Below are positions 35,451 to 46,722 of a DNA stretch of 64,000 nt, one piece after another. The DNA is from Numida meleagris (Eukaryota > Chordata > Aves > Galliformes > Numididae), in contig NC_034424.1 in assembly GCF_002078875.1 (NCBI RefSeq), positions 9,311,894-9,375,893 of the forward strand. Direction: 5' to 3'. Each line of letters begins with the position of its first letter. The stretch's first letter is position 1. The translations under genes were made by a program, and so were the position numbers. The notes under the pieces are model-generated. The model did not search any database and had not been told where the DNA came from. It worked only from the letters and a program-made list of their open reading frames with translations.

Positions 35451-38400
35451 GCACACGGGGAGAAAAAAAGGGATTTTGTGGACAGAACCCCCCCGTGTTC
35501 ACGTGCGTACAGCAGCAGTGCAGCTGCCTGGGGGCAGCCTGGAGGCCGCATGCAGGTGTGGTAGGGACCCTGGGCTGTGGCACCTGGCAAACAGCGCAAT
35601 AAATGAGGAAAACAAAACACTCAGTGTCTGGTGCTTCCTATCTCCCTGCTTTTCCGATAGTCTCCCAGAGCTAAAGCAAGAGCTCCTCACAGACAAGGCT
35701 TTAATCCTCTGCCTGGAGCCAGTGAGCAGAAGTTGCAGAGATCAGGGCCCAGCGTGGGGCTTTACAGGATGCAGAGCTGCCCCCGGCTGCGTGCTGGGGA
35801 CAGAGCTACCCCAGGGGCTCAAGCTGCCCCTCCTCACTGCCAGAACTGATCCCCGGCCATCCCCACCGGGTACAGGCCCTGCCCCAAGGCTCCCAGCCGC
35901 AGGCCGGGCTGCACACAGAGCAGGGCTCCCTGCCTGGCCATGGGCTCCGCTGCGCTCCTTCACCCGGGCACACACAAACGGAGCTGTCACATAGCACAGG
36001 TGGGAACGCGTGTCACTGAGCTGCAGCAACGCGAAGCAGTGTGAAAGAGAGGACGCAGGTCGGGCTGTTGGCTGCTCCCAGTGGCAGGGTAGGGATGGCC
36101 AAACCAGCGCACTGTTGTGAAAAAGGGAAATTCACTCTAATGTGGTACGAGTAACATTGAGCTAAAATATCCCTGTATGCGAGGGGCCGGCTCGTAGCAC
36201 ATTCAGATGCTGTTTCAGAGCACTGGAAATATAAACATGAATGTAAGCACTCCTGATGGGAATCGGCTCTGTCTGCATCATTATATAATTTCCTTGTATT
36301 CTCTTCCTGCTGCAGTACAATGGCCTGGATGCATTACTTCTCAGTACAACTTGGGTGACGTGAATCACCCAAGCTGTTCAGAGTTTTCTGTTTTTCCTTG
36401 CTTATCCAGGAGGACCCATCAAAAGGAGCCTCTGAATGACGATATTACAGATGAGGCCTATTAAAAGTTACGGATATTGATGCGTGTGCCAGCAAAGCAC
36501 ATGTAGACCAAATACCGCTGTTCTCTTACATGGCAGCCACCTTTTCCATTTCCTCTGAGTGCTGATACTGGTTACTCATCGGCAGGCTGATTCTAAAATT
36601 AAAAAAAATTAAAATCTCCTGAAATTGCTACCTAAAAAGAAAACATGCATCAGGCTGTATTCTGCCTAGCAATCAGGGAGCTCAGTTTTAATACCTGTTA
36701 AGCTCGTTGCTCAGAATGGAAGTGTCCTGTTAGAGGCTGGCAGAGCCTGCGCCTAATCAGAGCAGCCGTAACAGGAACGTGTGGGCACATCCCTGCCTGT
36801 AAACATCTGTAACCTCAGCTGGGACAGAATAATCCCATCGTGTACATCAGGAAAGGATGCTGATAGCTGCTGAAGTTCCTGTTGGGGCAGGTTCTTAACC
36901 TACCCCCAGAAGTAACAGGTAGCAGCTTTCCCACCTCCACTTACAGCTATTCCCACGTAAAGTTTATGAAGACTCACAAAAAAGAAGAAACCTTTTAACT
37001 ACAAACAGACTTTGAAGCTGCAGCGGTTGCAGCATCCCACAGCGTATGCAGTCTGAGCGCTCATTAACAGCTAACACTCACGGCAAGGCTCGGCTGCCAA
37101 TAAACGCGCCAGGTCTGACCAAGTGCAGCATTGCACTTGGCAATTCAACAAAATGTGGAATCTTAAGAATTTCATTTTATCTCAGTAATAGCCAGCAGAT
37201 GCCATAATCACTTCAAAACCAGATTATCGATAGAATTCAAAGATTTCAACTGTTACAAATTCAAAAGACAATCAGGTCTCTGTATCACAGATCAGAGAAA
37301 GGCACGCGTTCTCCATAAGCAGCACTGATATGTAGATCGATAAAATTACTTTTTAAAATAGACTTCACTCAGAAATTCTCAGTTTCCCCGTAGCGCCCGA
37401 AAGCTGTGTGCAGCCGTCCATACAACGGCCACGAGTCACCATTACCTAAACTACAAACTCTGAAGTGCCGCATCTCTGTACCGACCAAACTTTCTGCGTT
37501 AACTGTTCCATGGCGCATGTGAATGCAGCTGCTCGAACTGAGAACAGCAGCAGCGCTGGCGGAGCAGAGCGGTGCCTGCCATCCCAGCTGTGTTACAGCT
37601 GTGCACTGTGGGGTTAGGGCAGGTGCCCAGCAGCACAGCCCCCAGCCCTGCAGCCAGGACGCAGCACCGTGTTGCTGCTGATGGCAGCACTGCGCTGAGC
37701 ACCAGGAGCCGTAAATCACTCCCAGCCAAAGAAGCACACATTGAGCAGTTTGTGAGGTCCAGCAAACCACAGATTATCAGTCTGAAACCTTCCTGGGGTA
37801 CATTTACTGATTCTTCACTGGTAACCTAAATGAGATGACAGTTTTCTTTAAAAAACGTCATGTGACCGTTTAAGGCCTTACTGCTTAATTCCGTCTGGCC
37901 CTACTGGCAGCCCGTACGTTTGCTGGAGCACACGCAGGAAGCCTGTAGTGCCCGCTGCAAGTAACGCATTTAAAGTCAGGGTCATGAACAGAAGGGTTAG
38001 TCTGGTCCGTAAACAGAGGTGGTCAGGGTTTAACCAAACCCACGGCACTCCCCGGTCCCCCGTGCTACGCTGACATTCATGGCTGTGCTGCATTCCAGTG
38101 CCCTGAAGTGCCAGCAGCTCCCACTTATGCAGTGACAGCGCCTGCAGTCTGGGTGCCCGCAGGTCCCGTTCTGCAGAACCTGGCCCAGGCTGCGCTGACC
38201 TGTCCAGGAGCGACAGCTCTCCCCCAGCCAGCAGTCACTGCTGCCCAGGGGAAAGCCTGGGGACGACCGGGCGGCCGTGATCCGGAGCTGTGCTGTACAG
38301 TGGGCACGTGCTCTCCACCGCACTGACAGCAGTGGCTGCTCAGGGTCACGTTCCTTTAGGTGGAGTCTCAAATTCAGGTTTCTAAGATGGTCAACACATT

Positions 38401-41400
38401 TACAGACAAAGGTTCACAGGACAAGTGCAGACTCCATGTATAAAAGAATGCATTCAAATTCACTGTATATTTCTTCCGCTGAAGATTTAAATATTGCGTG
38501 GCTTTAGCTTTCTTTCTGTTCACTGAATATCAAGGTCAATTAGGAATGATGTCTGGCTAGTACTCTCAGAGCAGATTAGACAGTTGCATCAAAAACTAGG
38601 ACCGTGTATAGGTCATCTGTTACTGTGACCTAGATTTCTGAGAATCTGTTCAATTTGTTTTATTCAAAATGTTGTACTGTCTCAGTTCTCTTTCTCATGG
38701 TAAACCTATAATAGTAGAAAATAGCTTCATTAGATACTTACATAGATATTACTTACTACTTCTACTAATACACAAAGAAAATCAAATCCATGCAGCAGAC
38801 CTGTGTCTGTCATCCATTTAATTTTGAAATAACTTAAGGTTCTGAAAGGCTTATGCCTTATAATCTAAAGCATTTGGCCCACATGCCAAACACTAAGCAA
38901 TCTGAAATACATAATAGCTTAGCTGCAGCTTTGCTTGCCCTATTTAATTCATTTTTACCTTCAGTAACCAGTGGATAGATGCAGTGCTCAGCATTACACT
39001 TTGAAAATGAAGAACACACTGAAGTACTTGAGTGCAGCGGGGCTGCTTCCTTTGTGTCACGTGAGCTTTGGGGAGCCCTTACAGGAGAGTGGGTTTTTAT
39101 TGCCCGGTGTGAGAACAGAACCAGACTTCTTCCAAAACTTTGTGTTTAGTTGTGTATGAGGATTTTGCCATCTGCATTTTGACACTAGTGCTCAGTGTCT
39201 GGGATACCAGCCTATGCTTTCTGGGTTGTCATTTTGAAACCACAAAGCGTTTCCAAGAGAAATCTGCCTTCTGGACAAGTTTCCTCTCTTCTGACAGCTC
39301 TGAGTTGTTCCATTCAGAAGGACCAGGTACAGGGCAAACACACGTGTTGGTGGAAGTGCTTGGAAGGGAGAAGGAGAGAAAGTATCTTAAAATCTTAGAA
39401 AACAGTTTCTAAGTACCAGTGAATTCGGTGCAAAAGGAAAACTGTAAAATGACAATAATTGAATCCGCAATTCAAACAGCAATACTCTAACCAGATTTTA
39501 GAACTACCATCTACAGCCCCTGCAGCCCATCGCTGTGCTTCGATAACTGGCACCTTCCTCTGCTGTGCTCTCATCACAGCCCAGGAGAAAAGGCAGGCAA
39601 TGGGATCAAACAATTGTAGAAGGGAGCACAAAAGGAGAGCAAACAGATCGAGCTTCTCAGGGTGCCCGTGAAGCCGCGGGTGCTGGATGGCGGCCCTGCG
39701 GCCGGGCGAGCCAGGAGCAGCTGCTGCGGCGGTGCAGCACGAGGCAGCCTCACCAAGGCGCTCACTTCTGCGGCTCTCAGCTGTTTCCCTTCCTTCTTTC
39801 CCCGTGTTTTGTGGCACCAGGGCCTTGGAGAAGTGGACGCTAAATGCGTAGGCAAGAAGGAATCCTTAGTCTCAGAAACGAGGTCTGCGTGGGTTGTATG
39901 GGAACCATGTAGGTCACAGCTTGGAGGAAACAGACTGCTTGTACGTTCCACACTTGTGTGAAAGATTATTGGGTGTCCTCTTCATAACCCTCAGGATGAT
40001 CTAAAAGATCAGTGGTCTCTAAGGCCTTTCCTTTTTTCTGGTGTGTGCTTATCTTTTTTCTCATCTGTGATGCTACACGTTATCTTTTAGCAGCAAGAAA
40101 AACCTAGCGGGATCCATGTGCCTATGGATGCTGTAGGAAGCATTATTATTACCACTCCCTTTGATGCTCTGCAGGCAGAGGACATTAACTTGCATCACAT
40201 CCTTTGACACACGGACTTAAGATTGAGACACCTGAGCCAGGGGTGGGTGGGATCTGGTGCTGCCAGCACAGCAGTGGGCACCCAGCAGGGGAACGGGGAC
40301 CTGCATGGCCCTCACAGCAAGAACAACATAGGTGCTTTATGCACTTAACTAATAGGTATTAGAAGTAACACCTTCACCATACTAAATGCATCTTGAATAC
40401 ACACTTCAAGATGGCAACGTAGAGTTGACCCAGAGGTGCCGTGCTTTCTAAGTGGAGCCAAAAAAGTGACGTTTCAGAGGTGTTTCTTGTGAGAAGAACT
40501 GCAAGTCGAGAAGTCCAGCAGATGAGAACTGCTGGATTATATAGCTGAAAAACGAAGACTAATTATCTTCACAGGACAAGTTAGCAATGAATAAGACATC
40601 ATGACTGTGAAAAGCAAATCCTTCATTTGTTCCCTCTCCATACTGCTTCCAGAGCAGATATTTCTGTATTTTTAAGTATTATCACTGTGTGAACACAGGT
40701 ACATCGCTACAGTCAAGATGTGGGATGTGTTGCAGGAGGACACCTGGGAGCTGTCCCTGCTCGGAGGGGACCTTCCCTTCCCTTTGCATTGGGGCTCCCG
40801 TGTCAGTCTATTCTTTCAGGATTCAGTCATATAAAGAAAAACTCTTCCAATCTCTCTTCTGATTACTTTGCAACACAGATTTTCTTTTGTGAAGTACACA
40901 TGCAATTTTTGCTCTTCAGTGTCTTAAAATCATTCCTCATAAGATGCATGTACCAGTGCACACAGAGCAGGCTTTGCAGCATGCTGATCAGAAACAAGAG
41001 ATAGTAATTCCAGTAATTAACGTTCTGATCTCCAGCTACATTTTGCGTTTCAGAAAAGTGTAAGGGTATCTCCAACATCACTGCTGAGACTTGTGTAAGA
41101 GCAGATAGCATTTTCTGCCCACCCTACCACAGAAAGCCTGGCCAAGTCCAACTGTTCCCCATCTGAAAGCAGAAAGTCCATTCTCTTCAGCAGAAGTAGT
41201 TTTTGCTAACAGGACTGCCACACTGACAGCTGTGCCAGTAGTTTCTAAAAATACTGAAAGGAAGAAGCCAGGCTGGGGCTTGGTGCTTGCACAGATCAGC
41301 TGCCCCTCGAGAGGCGCGCTCAGCACAGCGGGTCCTTTGGAGGAAGTTACTTTTCCTGAGTTCACCACTGTAATAATGCAGGACAAATATTTCAGTGATG

Positions 41401-42543
41401 AAGAATCACTAGCATGTTGGATATACCAACAGTGTTGTTACATCTACAGAAGCTGCTTACCCAGCATTAGATGTGTCAGAGCACAACTGCAGGAATTTAT
41501 TTTTAACACTGAGGAATCTCAGCTATCCTGACAATCTGATATTGACAGTAATCTTCGGGGCAACTAACGTAAAAGATGTGGGATAAAAGGAGTTCACAGG
41601 GATGCTGCTGGACAGCCCACACAAAGAAAAATTCATTCATGGTTACTGAAAGTGCAGAGGCTGAGACAGAGAGAGGGAGCTGAACGCCATCTGGAAGACA
41701 GCAGATGATTAGTAGGAAATATGCAAGTTTCTCCTGCTTGTGTCCTTTTCTATGCGCCCATTAACCACCGTTTAGATCTGCTTTATTGTAGCTGACAGCT
41801 GCAATTCAGCAGCGCTCCCAACCATCACTTGGTTTTGGTTTTGTTTCGAATTAAACAGAACATTTCTTACATTATGTAAAACGAGATGAAGATGCAGTAA
41901 ATAAGACATCCTGGGCTGAGCTCGCTTTGTTCCACGCCCGCTGCAGGCCCACGCTGCTGACATGCAGCTCGCTGCACACCCATGGCTCTGCTCGCAGCCC
42001 GGGGAGCGGGAGCGCTGCTGCTGCGCTGCAGGAGCACCAGTGCTGTGCTGCAGGAGCTGCTCCCACCTCCCAGGGGTGCCTGGGTGAGGCTGTCCTTGGT
42101 CCCTGGGGACGTCTGGGGAAGAGGGAGGCAGAGCTGGCAATGCTGTGTGGCTGATCCCTGCACAAAAACAACTTAGGAGACAGATACGGAGCTGAAGCCT
42201 AATCCAGTGTGATCGCTCCTATGTAAGTAGGTCAGCAAGAAAGCCCCCGAATGCATCTTCCAGCCCAGCAGCGGTTCTCCCTACAAGCACATTTGACAGA
42301 TACTTCTTTTAGCAGGTAACACGTGGGGGGGGGGGTTGATTTCGAGAGTTTGTGTGTTTGCTGTAGGACGTAAAGCAAGTTCCATTTTAAAAGTACAGCT
42401 TTTTCAGCCTCTGCTCCGTCTTTGTTTTGTTCCAGCGTCACCTCTCTGCAGTTTGAAAGAAGCTTTTCACTCTTCCATACTCTCTTGCAACAAAAGATCA
42501 CACCAATTTTCTGAAGCCAAACATTTTCTCCTACTTATCCCAG
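35451..42543 (-). other. NR6A1: NR6A1 large intron between the CpG island and the mir-181 cluster
   Basis: AT-rich to mixed intronic sequence, which on the plus strand would be intron of the putative mir-181 host RNA. An extended nuclear receptor half-site TCAAGGTCA occurs at 38530-38538. No transposon family or coding exon was recognised. Confidence 0.75.
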
Positions 42544-42622
42544 GCTCGAGGTTCTGCATTTCCCTGCAGCCCCGTGGCCACCGTGGGGCTCGGGGCAGTG
42601 CTGCTGTGCTCCAGCGGCGTGG
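42544..42622 (+). ncRNA. Candidate internal exon of the mir-181 host RNA
   Basis: A strong pyrimidine-rich acceptor (TTTTCTCCTACTTATCCCAG) immediately precedes this 79-base GC-rich segment, and it ends at CGTGG/GTAAGG. The pair lies on the plus strand between the CpG island and mir-181a-2, as expected for a spliced host transcript. Splice-site pairs also occur by chance, so this is only a candidate. Confidence 0.25.
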
Positions 42623-45029
42623 GTAAGGGCACCAACAGACAGGACAGAACTCTGCCTTTCATCACTGTGCTTCAGAGGACTTTATTCTATCTGCAGTTTT
42701 CAGGCACATTCCACTGGTTTGATCAACTTGATCCTGAGCTAAACAGAGACTGGCAGTAGCCTTGATTATTTCCTTTGCTCTCCACTCACCTTCTTAGAAA
42801 CCCTTTCAGTTCAGCGATCTCTGTAGCGTAGCCCATACTAATCAGGACGAAGTACCATTCCAGCCGTTACAGGAGAACTAAATGCAGATGCAACAGCCTC
42901 TCTCCCTGTTCAGCAGTACCTCACTGTAGTTAGATTGCACACACACGTGCAGTCACTGACCTGCCACAGCAAGTACTGCTTCTTACAGTAGAGTCCTTGA
43001 TGCCAGAACAGTCTATGGTCCTTGGTCCCAAACATGGAACTTTGCGTTTGACTCTACTGAAACATTCATTTCTGCTTTGTTTATCCAGAGATCTGGAGTC
43101 GTGTTTACATCTATCCTTTGTTTTTCCATTTAAAACAAAAGAACAAAAACCTGCAACTGAAACTGCATTTCTCCCAGGTCTACTGAGCAGTGCTTTACAA
43201 CATGGCACAGTCATTCTTCAGTTTCCCATTTAGGGTCACGCTGAGACCTCCCCATTTGTCATTTTTTAATCCTTTTAACATTTGCCACAGCAAATTTGTA
43301 TCATACCAGTTTAAGATGCCACACGTTATTAAGTCAAACACCTCGCCCAGGTCCAGGGTTACGCTGCATCCACCAGCAAATTTGTCAGCTCAAAACTGGA
43401 TCACAATAACTTGTGAAATCCTCCATAAATCATTAGAAATGGTTACCAGTTGCATTTCCCTCCTGTCCCAGAAGAGCTCTGTTTATTTTCTTTGGGATAA
43501 CATTGTAGCATTACGATCTGAAAGGGCAAACGGGGTGGATCGGTTCCTTTGTGCCCCGATCTCACATTGTCCCAAGATGCATCCAGTAGCCCTCCAGTGA
43601 GCTTCGGGGGCAGGTTGAAGAAACAAGCATCAGTGCTAAACGTGAAAGCTGCTGGCACAGGCATTGCTGCTTACATGCTCACATCTACAACAAGAACATT
43701 CTCACAGCACAGCTACAGTTTGCTCTGGGACGAAGTGAATGCACTTGTACCCGGCCCTCCCACAGCTGCTGTGCGCCCGCACAAACACCATCGTGCGCTG
43801 AGCACTGCCCAGGTGACAACATGACCAAATTGAAGGGCGAGGGGGCACAAAGGGAGGAAAATCTGAGCTACGGAGAAAGCCTCTGTCACAGCATAGCATA
43901 TAAATACTAAGAACATTGCTCTTGGTCTGTAGGTGCTTTCCCTGCTGTACGCTCACCTGGCACATGCTGTCACCCCTCGGCACCACGAGGCTCACTGCTC
44001 CAGGCTGCTCGCTGCTTGTTAGTAGTGCAGCTTTTCTTTGTTGCTTTTTTCTCCACCAGCTCCTACTCAGAACTAAGATTGCAGGAACAAGGTGAGACTA
44101 ATTTGCAGAGAGTTCTTTTAATTTTCAGGATCAGTTGATGCTTAATGGCACCATTAAAACCAGTCCGTGTAAGTGCTGACTTTGAGCTGGGAGTTCTATC
44201 CTGGGAACATGCTCATCTCTCACATGAAGATACAGCTTGCTTGGTATAAGACACCTGATTGGTTTTAAGTATTTTTACAGACTACATATGGGTTGTTAAG
44301 TTATATTCATAGAGAATTCTCTTGTCCCTAGGATGAGAGAAAACACTGAATTAAAATGAAGTCTGCAGAATTTTACAGTGAAACGATTCCTGCTAACTTT
44401 GTGGGCTCCGCTTCACCCCCAGCAGTTGTTTCAGGAACAGCAGCAGATTCCACGTCTAAAAATAAGCTGCAAGTAGCTTCTCTCTCAAACCACACAAGCC
44501 AGGTGGAAAAAAGTGAAGATAACTGGATGCAATATAGAAATTTAAAGAGACTAAATCCCAAACGACAAGGGTGGCAGCGTCACCCCCGCTGCAGCCAGCA
44601 CAGAAAACGTTTTAGCATGGGGTGAATCCACTGGGAATCACGTGGCTGAGGAGCAGCCCGGCCAGCCCCCGCCCCACTGCTCTGCCTTTGGAGGGTGACC
44701 TGAGCTTCAGGCTCCAAAATGTTTTTAAAAACCTTAGAGCAGCTACTGACAATACGCACATCCGCAGGAAGAAAGGCTCTTTCACAACTGCCATTCAGAC
44801 ACACTCAAAGCTGCTTTAAGAAGCGCTAAGTCAAGTTCACATGGATAATGGTAGTGTTATACTTCTGCTATTCATTAGTCCTCACGGTTCCATTTCCTAA
44901 TTAAAATACTCGCAGCAGTTTAAGACTTTGCAGTAAAGAATGTGCAGCCCTCAGCAGTGTTTCCACTGCTGGTCTATGGAAAACATATGCATGGAAAGTA
45001 TGCACGGTGCATGTACACAGCCATCTTTG
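42623..45029 (-). other. NR6A1: NR6A1 intron segment upstream of mir-181a-2
   Basis: Nothing beyond short chance frames was recognised in this 2.4 kb. Confidence 0.75.
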
Positions 45030-45115
45030 GATAGCTTCAGTGAACATTCAACGCTGTCGGTGAGTTTGAGAACTAAGAAAAACCATCGACCGTTGACTGT
45101 ACCTTGAGGTTTATC
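45030..45115 (+). ncRNA. MIR181A2: mir-181a-2 microRNA precursor
   Basis: The 5' arm contains the complete mature miR-181a-5p at 45043-45065, beginning AACATTCAACGCTGTCGG. The 3' arm at 45082-45103 begins ACCATCGACCGTTGACTG and pairs with it to form the expected hairpin, with a loop near GAACTAAGAAAA. The lower stem pairs GATAGCTTCA with TTGAGGTTTATC. The paralogue is identified as copy 2 because it lies antisense inside NR6A1 with mir-181b about 1.6 kb downstream, the arrangement known from human chromosome 9. miR-181a regulates many targets, including in lymphocyte and retinal/neural development. The flanking stem and part of the 3p arm resemble copy 1, which is noted in the findings. Confidence 0.97.
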
Positions 45116-46635
45116 ACAAACCCTCAGTTAAATGGAGCTTGAATCTTCATAGCTATACACATATGGTTGCTATTAACAGGTTGTGATTTACAGATAATAT
45201 TGAAAGCTACAGAGATGGAGTTTTTCCAGTTCTACTTTCTCAAAAAATGAATTGGTGTGTAAGAAATGGTTGTTTTCTATTTTTAAAAGACTATGAGCTA
45301 GACCAGAATTTCTGCAAAACAAGGTATCGGAGAGTAATGGAAGATTTTGTGTGGACAGCACAAGAGCAGTAATGTATCCACAGCATATGGTATACTTGGA
45401 AACAAATATGAGGATGGTATATGTTCAAAACAGCAGAATATAGACCAGATCAGAAGGGAAACCCATTTGGACTGGCAACTTGAGCTTGGCTAGAAGCAGC
45501 TCTGGAATGTCAGCTCATTTGCTCCTAGGAACCTGCACTGGGTTTCAGCAGCTGCTCACCAGCAGCACTGCCCCAGGACTGGATTCCTCCCCACAGGGTC
45601 CAGCTGCTCCCGTGACTCACACTGTCGCTTTACAAGCAGGTACACAGGCAAATATCCCTCGTTCTAAAGGAAAGGAGAGCTAAATGCACAGGCTGCTCAG
45701 CAGGAACCATTCTGTTTTCCCACCTGGCTGCTCAGATGCAGCACCGTGCACAGCCTGCTGTAACAGCACATGCCCTCACAAGAGCACAGGAACCACAGAA
45801 ACCATATGGGAAAGACTTAGAGCACATGCCTGTTGGTTTGGGCTGTTGTAGAAGAGATCGCATGCAGTTTTACTTCTGTACACATCCATAAGATATCTGT
45901 CTCGGGCCCACAAGAAAGCACAGACTCCTAAAAGTGGCAGCTATTCCCTGGAAGCACTCTTTGCACCTTTATCAGCTTATATCACATGACCTAGCAGAAT
46001 TAAAACACCAGAGCAGGCCCACGTCACAATGTTTTCGCCAGTACAGGGCATCTGGTCCCCTGACCACCAGAGCTTCCCTACCGTGAGGGTCTGAAAACCA
46101 CAGAGCAGAACTCCTCGCCAGGAAGCGTGGCCCTGGGCAAGCCCTGCTGGTGGCTCTGCAGTAACCTCCGGGTGGACAAACGCTTGGGCAGGATGTCTCT
46201 CATACTGCTGTAACAGAAGTATTTCTGGAATGAAACCCAGCCCTCATCAAGTTTGAGGACAGGGATTGTGCTCGAGAATTGTTGGAAAATCATTTAAGTG
46301 GGAGCAGGGGGAAGGTCCAGTGATGAATGTGCAGCTCTCCAGCCCTGTGCTAGAGTCAGGAATGATCTACAGAAGCCATCTGCCTGCCTGCAGGAATCTG
46401 TGAGTAACCCAACAAATCAGCTTTACAAAAAAGGTAACTTACGACCTATTTTTAATGCCATTAGCAGAGCACAGAATGTTGTTCTGCTATCCTCCCCACG
46501 TAAACATACTTTCCAGAAGTCACCAAGACTTCAAGAAGCCCTGAAATAGCTGCGTGCCCTGAGACCGAGAGGACCACGCTGCCGCCTGTCCCACAGGACA
46601 ACACAGCAGGGCTGCCAGCACTCCGGCCCAGCATC
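45116..46635 (-). other. NR6A1: Spacer between mir-181a-2 and mir-181b-2 (NR6A1 intron)
   Basis: This 1.5-kb spacer is on the sense side of the putative primary microRNA transcript and intronic to NR6A1. No additional hairpin with a recognisable microRNA was found. Confidence 0.75.
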
Positions 46636-46722
46636 TAATGGCTGCAATCAACATTCATTGCTGTCGGTGGGTTTTCATTGCTATCAACTCACTGATCAAT
46701 GAATGCAAACTGCGGACCAGCT
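46636..46722 (+). ncRNA. MIR181B2: mir-181b-2 microRNA precursor
   Basis: Mature miR-181b-5p lies at 46650-46672, beginning AACATTCATTGCTGTCGG. The 3' arm (46688-46709, CTCACTGATCAATGAATGCA onward) pairs with it across a short loop. The flanks TAATGGCTGCAATC and CAAACTGCGGACCA closely match the human mir-181b-2 precursor as I remember it, and differ from mir-181b-1. It is in the same orientation as mir-181a-2, so both probably derive from one primary transcript running antisense to NR6A1. Confidence 0.97.

Noticed and set aside
42710..42760. FDQLDPELNRDW in a plus-strand frame, considered as the conserved NR6A1 ELDPG segment
   Set aside because: It is on the wrong strand, lacks flanking splice sites in phase, and the better minus-strand exon at 56602 was found.
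46078..46293. Minus-strand open frame including PVLKLDEGWVSFQK, considered as a retroelement or gene fragment
   Set aside because: No second landmark of CR1, a retrovirus or a known gene was seen nearby, and the frame is short.
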